This document shows, piece after piece, positions 20,943 to 30,338 of a DNA stretch of 62,800 bases; within the stretch, counting starts at the first letter, position 1, and each line of letters begins with the position of its first letter. This DNA is from CAVPXC01 sp963709505. Its GTDB lineage: Bacteria > Chloroflexota > Anaerolineae > JAAEKA01. The notes beneath the pieces are model-generated. The model searched no databases. It was not told where the DNA came from and saw nothing but the letters and a program-made list of their open reading frames with translations. The DNA lies in the NCBI GenBank assembly GCA_963709505.1, contig CAVPXC010000017.1, positions 1 to 62,800 of the forward strand, given 5' to 3'. The position numbers and the translations under genes are program-made.

Positions 20943-22977
20943 CTAGACCCGAAGGGTTTGTTGCGCCACCCTTGCGCAGCACCCGCTCATCCCCTACCCG
21001 CCGTGTGACATGCTTTGCGTCGAGATGCTCCATCAGCGCCAGCGCATACTTGCGGCTGGTGCCAAACATATCCCGCACCTGAGCTACGGTGATGCTGCCC
21101 TCCGTGCGCATGAAGTCCATGATCCGCTGAAGCATAGCCTCGTAGCTTTCGGCGGCAAAAACCACGTCCTCGCCAACTCGCACCAGCCGGCCGCTGTCCA
21201 GCAGCCACTGAAACACGTCGTCGCCGACGGTAGCGATGCACTCCGCCACACTGGGCGGCGTGTAGGGCGTCGAAGTGAATAGCTTAAGCAATCGATCCAA
21301 ATCAGCCTGCTGTTTGGCCGACAACCGAACCTCGTGATCCGCCAGCCGAACCACGGCCCCTTCGTCACCCACCACGCCTTCGGCCGCAAGCCTGCCGACC
21401 AGGTCGTTGAAAAAACGCAGCGACCAGGTCTGCCGCTTCCCTTGCAGCCGGCTCTTCAGCTCCTCGCGCGGCATACCCGGGCGCAGCGGCGCCTGGCGAT
21501 GAAAGCCGGCCAGGATGACCTGCAGGCGCCGCTGTAGGTCCGCCCAGGTCTCGGCGGTCAGCAACGACTGCAGCCCAGCGACCCGTTGCTTGTCGGCCGC
21601 GGAGATGTCGCCCTCACCCCAGTCCCCCGCGCCGGTAACGCCAAGAGATGTCTCATGATCCGCATCGAAGGATGTCGGGGCTGTCCAGTCTTTGTCGAGC
21701 ACCACGACGTGGTTTTCTCGCACGAGCTGGAGGAAGGCATCAAAAGCCGATGTCTTGTCGAGGCTGCTAGTAGCAAGGACCTGGCTGTAGGTTGCCGGCT
21801 CTTCGCGTCGCAGGGCTTGCTCGAAGACCCCGGGCGGGTCGCCGCTCTCCAGCGCGCGCAGCATCGAGAGAACTTCCGGACGAAAACGACGCCAACGCCG
21901 GCCAGGATAGGGGTTGACCACCGTGCCGCCGCCCAGCGTCCGGCTGGGCGAGGCCTGGCGGAGGATGAAGCGATCGCCGCGCTGCACTGCGACCGGGCTC
22001 GCCAGTCGCAGTTGCACCCAGCCGGTCTCGCCTGCGCCCAGGCTCTCGGCGCCTAGTAGACGGGTACGAGCTTCAACCTCCGCCGAGCCGCAGTATAAAT
22101 CCACCGGCTGATTGTGTTCCAAAGCCTTTGCGAGGCCGGCCACCATACGCAGGGTCACGTCTACAAGCACTGTGGGCCGGAGCGCGCCGGGCAGGGCTAC
22201 AACGTCCCCGCGGTTTACCTGCTCTTTGCTCACGCCGCTCAGATTGACTGCGACCCGGCTGCCCGGCACGGCGCGCTCGATCTTCTGTTTGTGGGTCTGC
22301 AGGCCGCGCACGCGCGCACGCAGGCCGCTGGGTACAAGCTCGACCTCCTGCCCCACCTCGAGCGCGCCGTCGCTCAGCGTGCCTGTAACCACCGTGCCGA
22401 ATCCGGCCACGCTGAAAGCCCGGTCCACCGGCAGGCGAGGCTTGCCGGTGTCACGTCGCTGCGGCACATGGCTCAGTACGCCGGCGATGGTGGCCTTGAG
22501 GATGTCCAACCCCTGCCCGGTACGTGCCGAGACCGGCACAATCGGTGCACCGGCCAGCGCCGTCCCCTCCAGCGCCTCGGCCACGTCCGCCTGCACCAGC
22601 TCCAGCCAATCGGGGTCGTTCCGGATCATGTCAACCTTGGTCAACGCCACCACGCCCACGTTGACCTCCAGCAGGTCAAGAATCGCCAGATGTTCGCGCG
22701 TCTGCGGCATCACGCCCTCATCGGCGGCGATGACAAACAGGGCTGCGTCAATGCCGCCTACCCCGGCCAGCATGTTCTTGATGAAGTCGATATGGCCGGG
22801 TACGTCGATCACGCCCACTGTCTCGCCGTCTGGCAAAGTCAGCCAGGCGAAGCCGAGATCAATCGTCATCTCGCGCGCCTTTTCCTCAGCCAACCGGTCG
22901 GGGTCGATACCCGTCAAGGCGAGCACGAGAGTTGACTTGCCATGGTCGACGTGGCCAGCGGTGCCGATGACTTTCAT
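20938..22977 (-). CDS. selB: Selenocysteine-specific translation elongation factor SelB
   Basis: This 679-residue GTPase has G1 GHVDHGKS, G3 DVPGHIDF and G4 TKVD. EF-Tu-like domains II and III are followed by C-terminal winged helices (from about residue 480 to the SRKYALALMEHLDAKHV end) that bind the SECIS element. It delivers selenocysteinyl-tRNA to UGA codons. The factor looks intact, so the organism should make selenoproteins. No selA, selD or tRNA-Sec is visible in this window. The C-terminal tail (NPSGLA) and stop fall in the inverted repeat. Confidence 0.93.
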   Translation of the reverse strand: MKVIGTAGHVDHGKSTLVLALTGIDPDRLAEEKAREMTIDLGFAWLTLPDGETVGVIDVPGHIDFIKNMLAGVGGIDAALFVIAADEGVMPQTREHLAILDLLEVNVGVVALTKVDMIRNDPDWLELVQADVAEALEGTALAGAPIVPVSARTGQGLDILKATIAGVLSHVPQRRDTGKPRLPVDRAFSVAGFGTVVTGTLSDGALEVGQEVELVPSGLRARVRGLQTHKQKIERAVPGSRVAVNLSGVSKEQVNRGDVVALPGALRPTVLVDVTLRMVAGLAKALEHNQPVDLYCGSAEVEARTRLLGAESLGAGETGWVQLRLASPVAVQRGDRFILRQASPSRTLGGGTVVNPYPGRRWRRFRPEVLSMLRALESGDPPGVFEQALRREEPATYSQVLATSSLDKTSAFDAFLQLVRENHVVVLDKDWTAPTSFDADHETSLGVTGAGDWGEGDISAADKQRVAGLQSLLTAETWADLQRRLQVILAGFHRQAPLRPGMPREELKSRLQGKRQTWSLRFFNDLVGRLAAEGVVGDEGAVVRLADHEVRLSAKQQADLDRLLKLFTSTPYTPPSVAECIATVGDDVFQWLLDSGRLVRVGEDVVFAAESYEAMLQRIMDFMRTEGSITVAQVRDMFGTSRKYALALMEHLDAKHVTRRVGDERVLRKGGATNPSGLA

Positions 22978-22987
22978 AATTAAGCAC

Positions 22988-23092
22988 TCAAATTCGACTT
23001 CCGAGGTCTTCCGTGACCTCGGAGGTCTGTAGAATATTACGCGTCTCCAGTCAGACTTCCGAGGTCTCCGAAGACCTCGGAAGTCGAATTGA
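22988..23092. repeat. Nested hairpin repeat, family C copy 1
   Basis: Outer arms CAAATTCGACTTCCGAGGTC and GACCTCGGAAGTCGAATTG enclose two shorter hairpins made of CCGAGGTC and GACCTCGG. It lies just upstream of selB. A second copy of the family lies at 60856-60953. Confidence 0.8.
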
Positions 23093-23097
23093 TTACA

Positions 23098-23877
23098 CTA
23101 CTTATAAACAACCTTGCGCCTACGGATGACGCTCAGCGCGAGCTCGATCAGCGCGAGCAGCAGTGCAAAGCCCCCATCGACGAGGAGCGTAAGGCCGAAA
23201 GCGTAGGTCAGGGTATTCAGACCATTAGCCAGGCCTTGCACAAGCGCACCCGGCAAGGCGGGAAGCCAGCCAAACACTACGAGCACAACCACTACTACTG
23301 CCAAATAGATCAACACCAACCGCCACAACTCACGGTCCGACGGGCTCGGCATCATGGCGTTGCTGATGGCAAACATCAGGTAGAGCCAGACAAACGAGTT
23401 CTCGACCTGAAACGTGCCCCGCAGCAGCTCGAAGAAGCGATCCCAGGCGTTCTGCTCCCAAGCTTGACCGATGGCACCGGCATCGAAAACAAAGGTGCCG
23501 ATGAACAGCAGGGCGAGCGTGCCGGCCACGAAGGGCGCCAGCCCGACCAGGCTGTCGCGCAGCACGCCCCCGCGCTGCACCTCCACCGAGCCCAGCACGA
23601 TCTCTTTGCCCTTGGGCTGCGGCCAGACGCGAAAGCGTCCTGTCTTCAGCCCCAGAAGCCTGGCCATGATCCAATGGCTGGCCTCGTGGAGGATAATTCC
23701 CGGAAAGAGGGCAAACCACAAAAGCGCCATGCCCGCGCTGCTGCTGTTGAAAAGCAGCAGACCGATCCCCTGCATGTGCTGTGTGATCCAGTGCTGCAGC
23801 CAGTACAGCAGAACCACACATAGGACGAAAGTCAGCAAGGAGATCCAGAAATCGGGCATGGCGCCAAAATAGGTCAT
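23098..23877 (-). CDS. Membrane zinc metalloprotease-like protein (HEASH)
   Basis: The product is about 259 residues with around seven hydrophobic segments. The second ends in PGIILHEASHWIMARLLGL, an HExxH zinc motif inside the membrane as in M50/site-2 protease-like and similar families. No clear PDZ domain or second NxxPxxxxDG motif is visible, although SNAMMPSPSDRE could supply the third ligand (Asp). It may be an intramembrane protease, or a related membrane protein like the M50-fold YwhC-type. I chose the ATG at 23877 (MTYFGAMPDF). An open frame to 23979 is longer but unlike a membrane protein start. Confidence 0.72.
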   Translation of the reverse strand: MTYFGAMPDFWISLLTFVLCVVLLYWLQHWITQHMQGIGLLLFNSSSAGMALLWFALFPGIILHEASHWIMARLLGLKTGRFRVWPQPKGKEIVLGSVEVQRGGVLRDSLVGLAPFVAGTLALLFIGTFVFDAGAIGQAWEQNAWDRFFELLRGTFQVENSFVWLYLMFAISNAMMPSPSDRELWRLVLIYLAVVVVVLVVFGWLPALPGALVQGLANGLNTLTYAFGLTLLVDGGFALLLALIELALSVIRRRKVVYK

Positions 23878-24009
23878 CGTGTCATGCTGCGGGCCGCCGA
23901 AGCACACTTGCGCCGCACACGCACGTGCAGGTGTCCCCCGGTGGATGCAAACCGGGATTCTTCGCCGCAGACGGCTCACTGGCGCAGCGTCGTGACACGG
24001 CTACCTAGC

Positions 24010-24777
24010 TCATCCACGAACCCGAGCCGTGGCTTTCACCATCTCGACAAAAGCGTCGGCCTTGAGGCTGGCGCCGCCGACCAGCGCACCGTCGATGTCG
24101 GGCATGGCCATGAAGCTCGCGATGTTTGCCGCATTGGCGCTGCCGCCGTACTGGATGCGAACGGCCTGCGCCGTAGCTTCGTCGTACAGTTCGGCCACCA
24201 TGCCGCGGATCGTGACGCCGATCACACGCTGCGCGCCGGCCGGCTCGGCGTTCAGGCCGGTGCCGATGGCCCACACGGGCTCGTAGGCGATCACCAGTGC
24301 AGCGACTTGTTCTTTGGTCAGCCCCTGGAGGCCGCCGCCAAGCTGCGTTCGCACGACGGTATCGGTCTCGCCAGCCTTGTTCTGCTCCAAGTTTTCGCCG
24401 ACCGCGACGATCGGGATGAGACTGTGCGCAAATGCAGCGTGCGCCTTCTTGTTGACGCCCTCATCGGTCTCACCGAAATACTGGCGGCGCTCGGAGTGTC
24501 CAAGAATGACGTATTTGCAGTAGCCGACAAGCATGCCTGGCGCGATCTCGCCGGTATAAGCGCCTTGTTCGGCCCAGAACATATTCTGCGCGCCGACGGC
24601 GATATGCGTGCCGCTCAAAGCATCGGCCACGGCAGGAATGGCAATAAACGTCGGGCAAACTACGCTCTCGACGGTCTCGATCGCGTTCAGCTCACGGCGC
24701 ATGGTGCGCACCAGATCGACCAACTCGGCGATGGTCTTGTGCATTTTCCAGTTGCCGGCAATGATGGGTTTTCGCAT
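24010..24777 (-). CDS. tpiA: Triose-phosphate isomerase
   Basis: This complete 255-residue TIM barrel starts MRKPIIAGNWKMHKT (Asn9 and Lys11). It carries the catalytic His in VILGHSERRQYF and the catalytic Glu in AYEPVWAIGTG. The phosphate-binding loops YGGSAN and GGASLKAD are present. It interconverts dihydroxyacetone phosphate and glyceraldehyde 3-phosphate. GGAGGA lies about six bases before the ATG. No other glycolytic gene is adjacent. Confidence 0.97.
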   Translation of the reverse strand: MRKPIIAGNWKMHKTIAELVDLVRTMRRELNAIETVESVVCPTFIAIPAVADALSGTHIAVGAQNMFWAEQGAYTGEIAPGMLVGYCKYVILGHSERRQYFGETDEGVNKKAHAAFAHSLIPIVAVGENLEQNKAGETDTVVRTQLGGGLQGLTKEQVAALVIAYEPVWAIGTGLNAEPAGAQRVIGVTIRGMVAELYDEATAQAVRIQYGGSANAANIASFMAMPDIDGALVGGASLKADAFVEMVKATARVRG

Positions 24778-24803
24778 GGGTTTGATCCTCCTCGATGCTT
24801 AGG

Positions 24804-24862
24804 GAATGCTGAATGCTGAATGCTGAATGGTGAATGCTGAGTGATGAATGCTGAGCGATAAT
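24804..24862. repeat. GAATGCT heptamer repeats
   Basis: Tandem GAATGCT / GAATGGT / GAGTGAT units run for about 55 bases between the tpiA start and the 3' end of the next minus-strand gene. Confidence 0.8.
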
Positions 24863-24875
24863 TGCCGAACCGAGA

Positions 24876-25202
24876 CTAGCTCAGGTCAGGATTGGGAATA
24901 GGGTCTTCGACGAAGGTACCGCCGGTGATTTCGCGCTCGATGAGCTTTTTGTTGGCGTCGAACGTGAGTTGCACTTCGATCTGCTGGAAGCAGCGGTTGG
25001 CGCCGCTGCCACTGATCAGCTTGCGCACAAACCAAACGTTTCGCTCGTAATCCTGGCTCAGATCGTTCTGCAAGCTGACGTGGGCGGTCAGCAGGTCGCC
25101 GCAACGCCGGCATTGGACAGTAAACTCATAGAGTTGACTCGCCGGGATGGCAGACGATCCACCGCCGCTCAGGGCTGCGCGCACCTTGTCGAATAGGCTC
25201 AT
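24876..25202 (-). CDS. Hypothetical small protein with a CxxC pair
   Basis: The product is 108 residues starting MSLFDKVRAALSGGG. It has one CRRC pair and a later lone Cys, mixed beta and polar sequence, and no membrane helix. I do not recognise a family. AAAGGAG lies eight bases before the ATG at 25202, which decides this start over the in-frame ATG at 25235. A TATAAT box on the minus strand (25234-25239) suggests its own promoter. Confidence 0.65.
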   Translation of the reverse strand: MSLFDKVRAALSGGGSSAIPASQLYEFTVQCRRCGDLLTAHVSLQNDLSQDYERNVWFVRKLISGSGANRCFQQIEVQLTFDANKKLIEREITGGTFVEDPIPNPDLS

Positions 25203-25233
25203 GGCATTGGCTCCTTTGCTCCGGGCATCTATC

Positions 25234-25299
25234 ACATTATAGCATAAGGCAACAAAAGCAAAGGCATTTCTCTTGGCTTTCGCTGCCTTGTGCTATAAT
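25234..25299. promoter_or_regulatory. Divergent promoter pair
   Basis: A TATAAT reads on the minus strand at 25234-25239, for the small hypothetical gene. A second TATAAT reads on the plus strand at 25294-25299 with TTGGCT at 25273-25278 (15-base spacer), for hpt. The -35 boxes are weak. Confidence 0.5.
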
Positions 25300-25320
25300 C
25301 TTCTCGTGGCTTGCAATCAA

Positions 25321-25531
25321 TTCTAGACCCTTCGGGTTTCCCCCGTCGAACCGGCACACGGTAGACGGCAATAGCTGCTCGAACCCGTGTCTTGGTCAAG
25401 GGCGAGAAACCCGAAGGGTCTGGGTATCGTTCTAGACCCTTCGGGTTTCCCTCGTCGAACCGACACGCGGCAGATGGCAATAGCGGCTCGAACCCGTATC
25501 TTGGCCAAGGGCGAGAAACCCGAAGGGTCTG
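25321..25531. repeat. Two tandem copies of a 102-bp palindromic unit
   Basis: Each unit starts TTCTAGACCCTTCGGGTTTC and ends GAAACCCGAAGGGTCTGG, with about 65 bases between the arms (CGTCGAACCGRCACRCGG and so on). The copies begin at 25321 and 25430 and differ by about ten bases. The second ends three bases before the GGAG ribosome site of hpt, so it forms the hpt leader. The arm core is shared with family B at 18852-19112. Confidence 0.85.
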
Positions 25532-25543
25532 GTGGAGAGTCCC

Positions 25544-26092
25544 ATGACCACCACACTACATCCTGATATCGACCGGGTATTGATCGACGCGGACACTATC
25601 CAGCAGCGCGTGCGCGAGCTGGCGGCGCAGATCGACCGGGACTACGCGGGCTCGTCCCGGCTGCTGTTGGTTGGCGTGCTCAAGGGCGCCTTCATCTTTA
25701 TGGCCGATCTCTGCCGTGCGCTAACCATCCCGCACGCCGTCGATTTCATGGCGGTCTCGAGCTACGGCATGACGGCCCACAGCGGCGCGGTGCGCATCAT
25801 CCTGGACCTGCGCGAGCCCATCGACGGCGAGCACGTGATGCTGGTCGAGGATATTGTCGACTCGGGCAACACCCTGCGCTATTTGCAGCAAGTGCTGGCC
25901 AGCCGCGGGCCTGCCTCCCTTCGCACCTGCGCACTGTCACGCAAGGAACGCCCAGAGGCGCTGTCCATCCAGGTCGATTACCTCGGGTTCACTATTCCCG
26001 ATGTTTGGGTCGTTGGCTACGGGCTCGACTACGCCGACACCCATCGCACACTGCCGTACATCGGCGCGCTGAAGCCGGAGGTCTATTCGTGA
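25544..26092 (+). CDS. hpt: Hypoxanthine phosphoribosyltransferase
   Basis: The product is 182 residues of the type I PRTase fold. VMLVEDIVDSGNTL is the PRPP-binding loop, LVGVLKGAFIFMADL is the first loop, and VGYGLDYADTHRTLPYIG is the usual C-terminal end. It salvages hypoxanthine and guanine. GGAG (25534-25537) lies six bases before the ATG at 25544. The stop overlaps the GTG start of the next gene (GTGA), so the two are co-translated. Confidence 0.94.
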   Translation: MTTTLHPDIDRVLIDADTIQQRVRELAAQIDRDYAGSSRLLLVGVLKGAFIFMADLCRALTIPHAVDFMAVSSYGMTAHSGAVRIILDLREPIDGEHVMLVEDIVDSGNTLRYLQQVLASRGPASLRTCALSRKERPEALSIQVDYLGFTIPDVWVVGYGLDYADTHRTLPYIGALKPEVYS

Positions 26093-28432
26093 CCGATCTC
26101 GATGCTCAAACCACGCTTCCGCTCCCCAAGGTCTTCGAAATCTACATGCAATTGGCCAACTACCCCATTTTGGCCGGCCGGGTTCGCCGCAAGATGCGCG
26201 AGGAAGTATTTGCACGCGGCGTGATCTCGCGCGACCTGTTCGAGCAAGAGGTAGAGGACAAGGCAATCCAGTCGCAACAACGCGAAGGGATCACTCAACC
26301 CTACCAAGAAGAGACCTGGGACACCTGGGAGCGCCGCAAGCAGCTGATTCGTGAGCACCTCACCGATTTCTACTTTGCCTACAATCTGCCCCACCGCCTT
26401 CTTAGCGACCTGATCCAGGCCGAGATCGGACGCGATGACACCGACGAGCTGTCGATGGATATCAACCCCGAGCTGGCGCCCTGGGACGTGCTCTTTGCCC
26501 GCGGCAAACTGTACAAGTCGCTGCCCGCCGGCGAGCAGACCAAGTTCCAGCACCACCTGCAGGAGATCAAGGTTGTGCTGACAAAGGCCATGATCAGCGA
26601 CCAGCTGGCCTTCGTCGGCATCGCCCGCGAGTTCTTCAGCATCGCCGACCTGGACGAAATCCGCCGGCGGCGCATCGGCCGCGGCAAGATCGGCGGCAAG
26701 GCCGCAGGCCTGATGCTGGCCTGGAAGATCCTCCACAGCGCGCCGGAGGTCGCCAACACCGACCTGTCCAAACGTCTGGCGATCCCGGAGTCGTTCTTCG
26801 TTGGCGCCGACGTCTTCTACGATTTCCTTGAGCTGAACGGGCTACTGGGAGAGCTGAACCAAAAATACAAAACGCCGGAGCAGATCATCCACGATTACGA
26901 GGCCTTGCCGCAGAGCTTCGCCGAGGGACGCTTCCCCGATCGCGTCGTGGGGGAGTTCCAGCGAATGTTGGAGTACGTGGGCAACGCGCCGTTGATCGTA
27001 CGTTCATCCAGCCTGCTGGAGGACAACGTCAGCACGTCCTTCGCCGGAAAGTACGAGAGCATCTTCTGTCCCAACCAGGGCACGCTCGAGGAGAACCTGA
27101 GCGACCTGATGTGGGCCATCTCGCAGGTCTATGCCAGCGTCTTCAGCCCCGACGCGCTGCTCTACCGGCGCCAGATGGGGTTGATCGACTACGATGAGCG
27201 CATGGCGGTGATCCTGCAGAAGGTGGAGGGCGGCGAGTACAAACGGTACTTCTTCCCCACCCTTGCGGGCGTTGGTTTCAGCCGCAACCCCTTCCTGTGG
27301 ACGCCGCGGCTCAAGCGCGAGGAGGGATTCGTGCGCGTCGTGGCCGGCCTGGGCACGCGCGCGGTCGAGCGAGTGCCCGACGATTACCCGCGCATGATCG
27401 GCCTGAGCCACCCTGGCTTGCGTCCTACCCAGGGCGCCCGGCAGATCCAGCATTACTCGCAACACTTCATGGATGTGGTCGATCTCGATGCCAACACGGT
27501 GCGCACGGTTTCGGTCAAGAATGTCTATCGACGACAAATTCCCCTGGCTGCGCCTTCTGGCCTCCAAGATTACCGACGGCGAGCTGCACGAGATCAGCTC
27601 GTCGGTGCAGCCGGTGGCGCCGCACGAGATGGTGCTGACGCTGGATGGTCTGGTGGATAAGACCGGCTTCGTGGCGCTGATGAAGCAGGTGTTGAAGACG
27701 CTGGAGACCGCCTACGGTTGTCCGGTAGACGTGGAGTTCACGCTGGAGCTGCGCGGCACAACCCGAAAGCCGGAGCTTGTTTTCCACATTTTGCAATGCC
27801 GGCCGCAGAGCAGCCAGGAGCAGGGCCAGTTCATCGAGCTGCCGGCCAACGTGCCGCAGGAGGATGTGCTCTTAACGGCCAACACCCTGATCCCCAACGG
27901 CATTGTCGATCGCATCCGTTACATCGTTTATGTCGATCCCGATCTCTACGCCCGGCTGTCGCCGCCGTCTGAAAAGCTCGAGATCGCACGGGCCATCGGC
28001 CGGCTGAACCGGGTGCTGCAAGACGAGCGCTTCATCCTCGTCGGGCCGGGCCGTTGGGGCAGCTCGAATCTTGATCTGGGCGTCAAGATCACCTATGCCG
28101 ACGTCTTCAACACCAAGATGCTGATAGAGCTGGGTTACAGCCACGGCGGGGGCTTGCCGGAGGTTTCCTACGGCACACACTTCTTCCAGGACCTGGTGGA
28201 GGCGCGCATCTTCCCGCTGGCCATTTTCCCCGACCAGCCGGACTGTAGCTTCGACCGCCGTTTCTTTACCGAGGCGCCCAACCTGCTCAGCACACTCCTG
28301 CCTGGCGAAGCCGCGTCCGAGGGCGTGCTCAAGGTGGTCGACGTATCAGCCGTGCGCGCCGGCCGGCTGCTTGAGGTCGTCATGAGCAGTGATCTAAGCC
28401 GGGGCATGGGGTACTTACGGCAGTATGACTGA
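26089..28432 (+). CDS. PEP/pyruvate-binding domain protein (PPDK N-domain-like), one frameshift
   Basis: The product is about 780 residues. A helical N-terminal part (1-200) precedes the ATP-grasp PPDK_N region: IGRGKIGGKAAGLMLAW, then LIVRSSSLLEDNVSTSFAGK and a CRPQS strand. A one-base loss near 27522 shifts the frame, and the rest continues as SIDDKFPWLRLLASKI through RFILVGPGRWGSSN. The phospho-His swivel domain and the PEP-binding TIM barrel of true PPDK or PEP synthase are absent. The protein may therefore phosphorylate or bind another partner. The start is a GTG overlapping the hpt stop by four bases. Confidence 0.78.
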
Positions 28433-28437
28433 GGAGC

Positions 28438-30251
28438 TTAGGTGGCTCGTGCAGCCAGCGCCTGGTGTAGGGCCAGGAGTTGGGGGGCAGTCTGAACCAC
28501 GTCTGGCGCGACTACGGTCACAATGGCGCCATCGGCCGCCTGCCGCGTGACGATCTTGAGTTCAGCCGGCGACGGGTTCTCCAAGTTCTGGCTGACGTAG
28601 GTCCGCACCTCGGCGGCTGCGACGGCAGACGACACGTCTATCGCATCCGCCGAATGAACCGCCGCTGCGCCTTCAAGATTAGGCTCCGCCGCCACGGGTG
28701 ACGCAAATGACTGTGCGGACTTGGTCAGCGTGGCGGTTTCGGTACGAACCTCGATCACAGAGCGCTCGACCGGCTGTTCATCACCCCAGGCTATGGGCAG
28801 CCGCACGGCCGGGTCGCCGATGATGGCGTAGCCGCGCGCGTCGTTGTTGGCCGTCCACATGCTGGCCAACTCAAAGGGATCATAACGCCTGCCAAAATCG
28901 ATCTCCTCCAGCTCGTCGCTGAGCACGGTGGACAGCTCGGCGTAACGTTCGTTGAAATACTCCACTGCGGAGCCGATAGGGTGGCCGTCCAACAAGCGCT
29001 TCAACGTGCTCTCAAACACGGTCGTCTGCGCACCCGCCTTGCCCCAGTCGAAGGAGTAGCTCCAAGCGCGCTCGACGTGGCCGACTACGGCCAGCGCGCC
29101 GCGGGGCCGGCCCAACATTTTCACCGGCAGATTGGCCAAAAAGGGTTGAGGGGCGATTTCGATCCGGCTGGCAGCGGCGTCGCCCGGCCTGTCTTGTCTG
29201 GCGAACTCGTTGAACTGCGGAGTGCCGGCGCCGTAGCAGGCGAAGAAAAAGGCGATCAGACCTAACAAATCGGCGTTGCTGGCCAGATCGTCGCCTGCGA
29301 AGTAGAAATCCTGCGGAATCACCTTGCTTGTCCACTGCTGAGGGCCGGGCCAATCCTGGCACAGCAACGCGCCCTGGTGAGGAAGCTGCCGCACGCTATC
29401 CTTGGCGAATTTCATGCCGTGGCTGGCGGTAAAGAGCAGCGACGGGGTCTGATCGCCACCCAGCAGGGATGCCAAAGCGGACTTAGTGGCTTGAGCCGCG
29501 AGGATCGTCTGTATGTCCCAGTCTTTGTATTCCGTCTCGCACCTTGCCGGCCAGTGGCTCTAGCAGCTTTCGACGCACTCAGTTTTGTAGCCTGATCATC
29601 CTGATTGGCGACACCGAAGAAGGCGGCCCGGCGCAACAGCTTTTTCTCGCTCTTCTCGGCCGCCACCACGCTGGCGGCGTAGTCGGCATACTCCTGCACG
29701 GTGTCAAAGTGGATGCGGCCGACAGCGTACTGGACGTCGATCTGCGACTGGAAGCGATAGGGGATGTCGCCTGGGCTGCCGACGATCAACAGGTAGTAGG
29801 GCACCTTGTCGGGGTCGGCAGGGCCGGGACCTGCGCCGTATCGCGCCAGATAGGCGTTTTTCGTGTCCAGGCCGACGAAATAGCCCTTGCCTGCGCCCTG
29901 CACCCACTCCGCCCTTTGCTCGTTGGCTGCCGTCTCTTGGCGCAACTGGAGCAAAGGCTGCAGCGCCTCGCGAATAGCCTCTACCTTCTTCTGCTTGTCG
30001 GCATCGGAGGTGCGGTAAGTCGGAAAGATCACGCCCCAGCCTGCTTCTGCCAGGTTCTTCGGGTCTACACCCTCCTTGACGCCCAGGTGGGCGGTGGTGG
30101 CCTGCTGCACGCGGAAGCGCAGCTCGTTGAGGTTCTCGGGCGAGGTCTCGCCGCGGATCACGCGCACGAGATCCTCGGCGCTCATCGGCGGCAGATCGTA
30201 GTCGCCGGTGTCGCCGTCGATGCCGTTGAAGTAGAAACGTTCGTCAGTCAT
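28438..30251 (-). CDS. C25/gingipain-like caspase-fold protease (gene 6 of the cluster), two close frameshifts
   Basis: The protein is about 600 residues and paralogous to the C25-like proteins at 32047 and in the NTPase fusion. The N-terminal domain (NLAEAGWGVIFP, YYLLIVGSPGDIPYRFQ, VQYAVGRIHFDT) is shared by all three. The clan CD dyad is His in LLFTASHG and Cys in AFFFACYGAGTP, both intact. Two shifts lie within 29520-29570: EPLAGKV is in one frame and YKDWDIQTILAAQATKSA in the next. The C-terminal 110 residues are Ala/Val-rich and variable. There is no signal peptide or membrane helix, so it is cytosolic. CAGGAG lies nine bases before the ATG. It is inferred to be an effector or relay protease. 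Confidence 0.72.
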
Positions 30252-30338
30252 GGTCGATTGCTCCTGTTAGATGTGCCGGCGCGCCGGCGGTGGGTTGGAT
30301 GAACGTAGTGATCGCGATGATTTACCTCGCAGCGCGCT

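Noticed and set aside
22112..23032. Long plus-strand frames opposite selB
   Set aside because: They are antisense shadows. SelB is unambiguous on the minus strand.
25232..25556. Short minus-strand frames through the tandem repeats before hpt
   Set aside because: They arise from the repeat units and repeat the same peptide.
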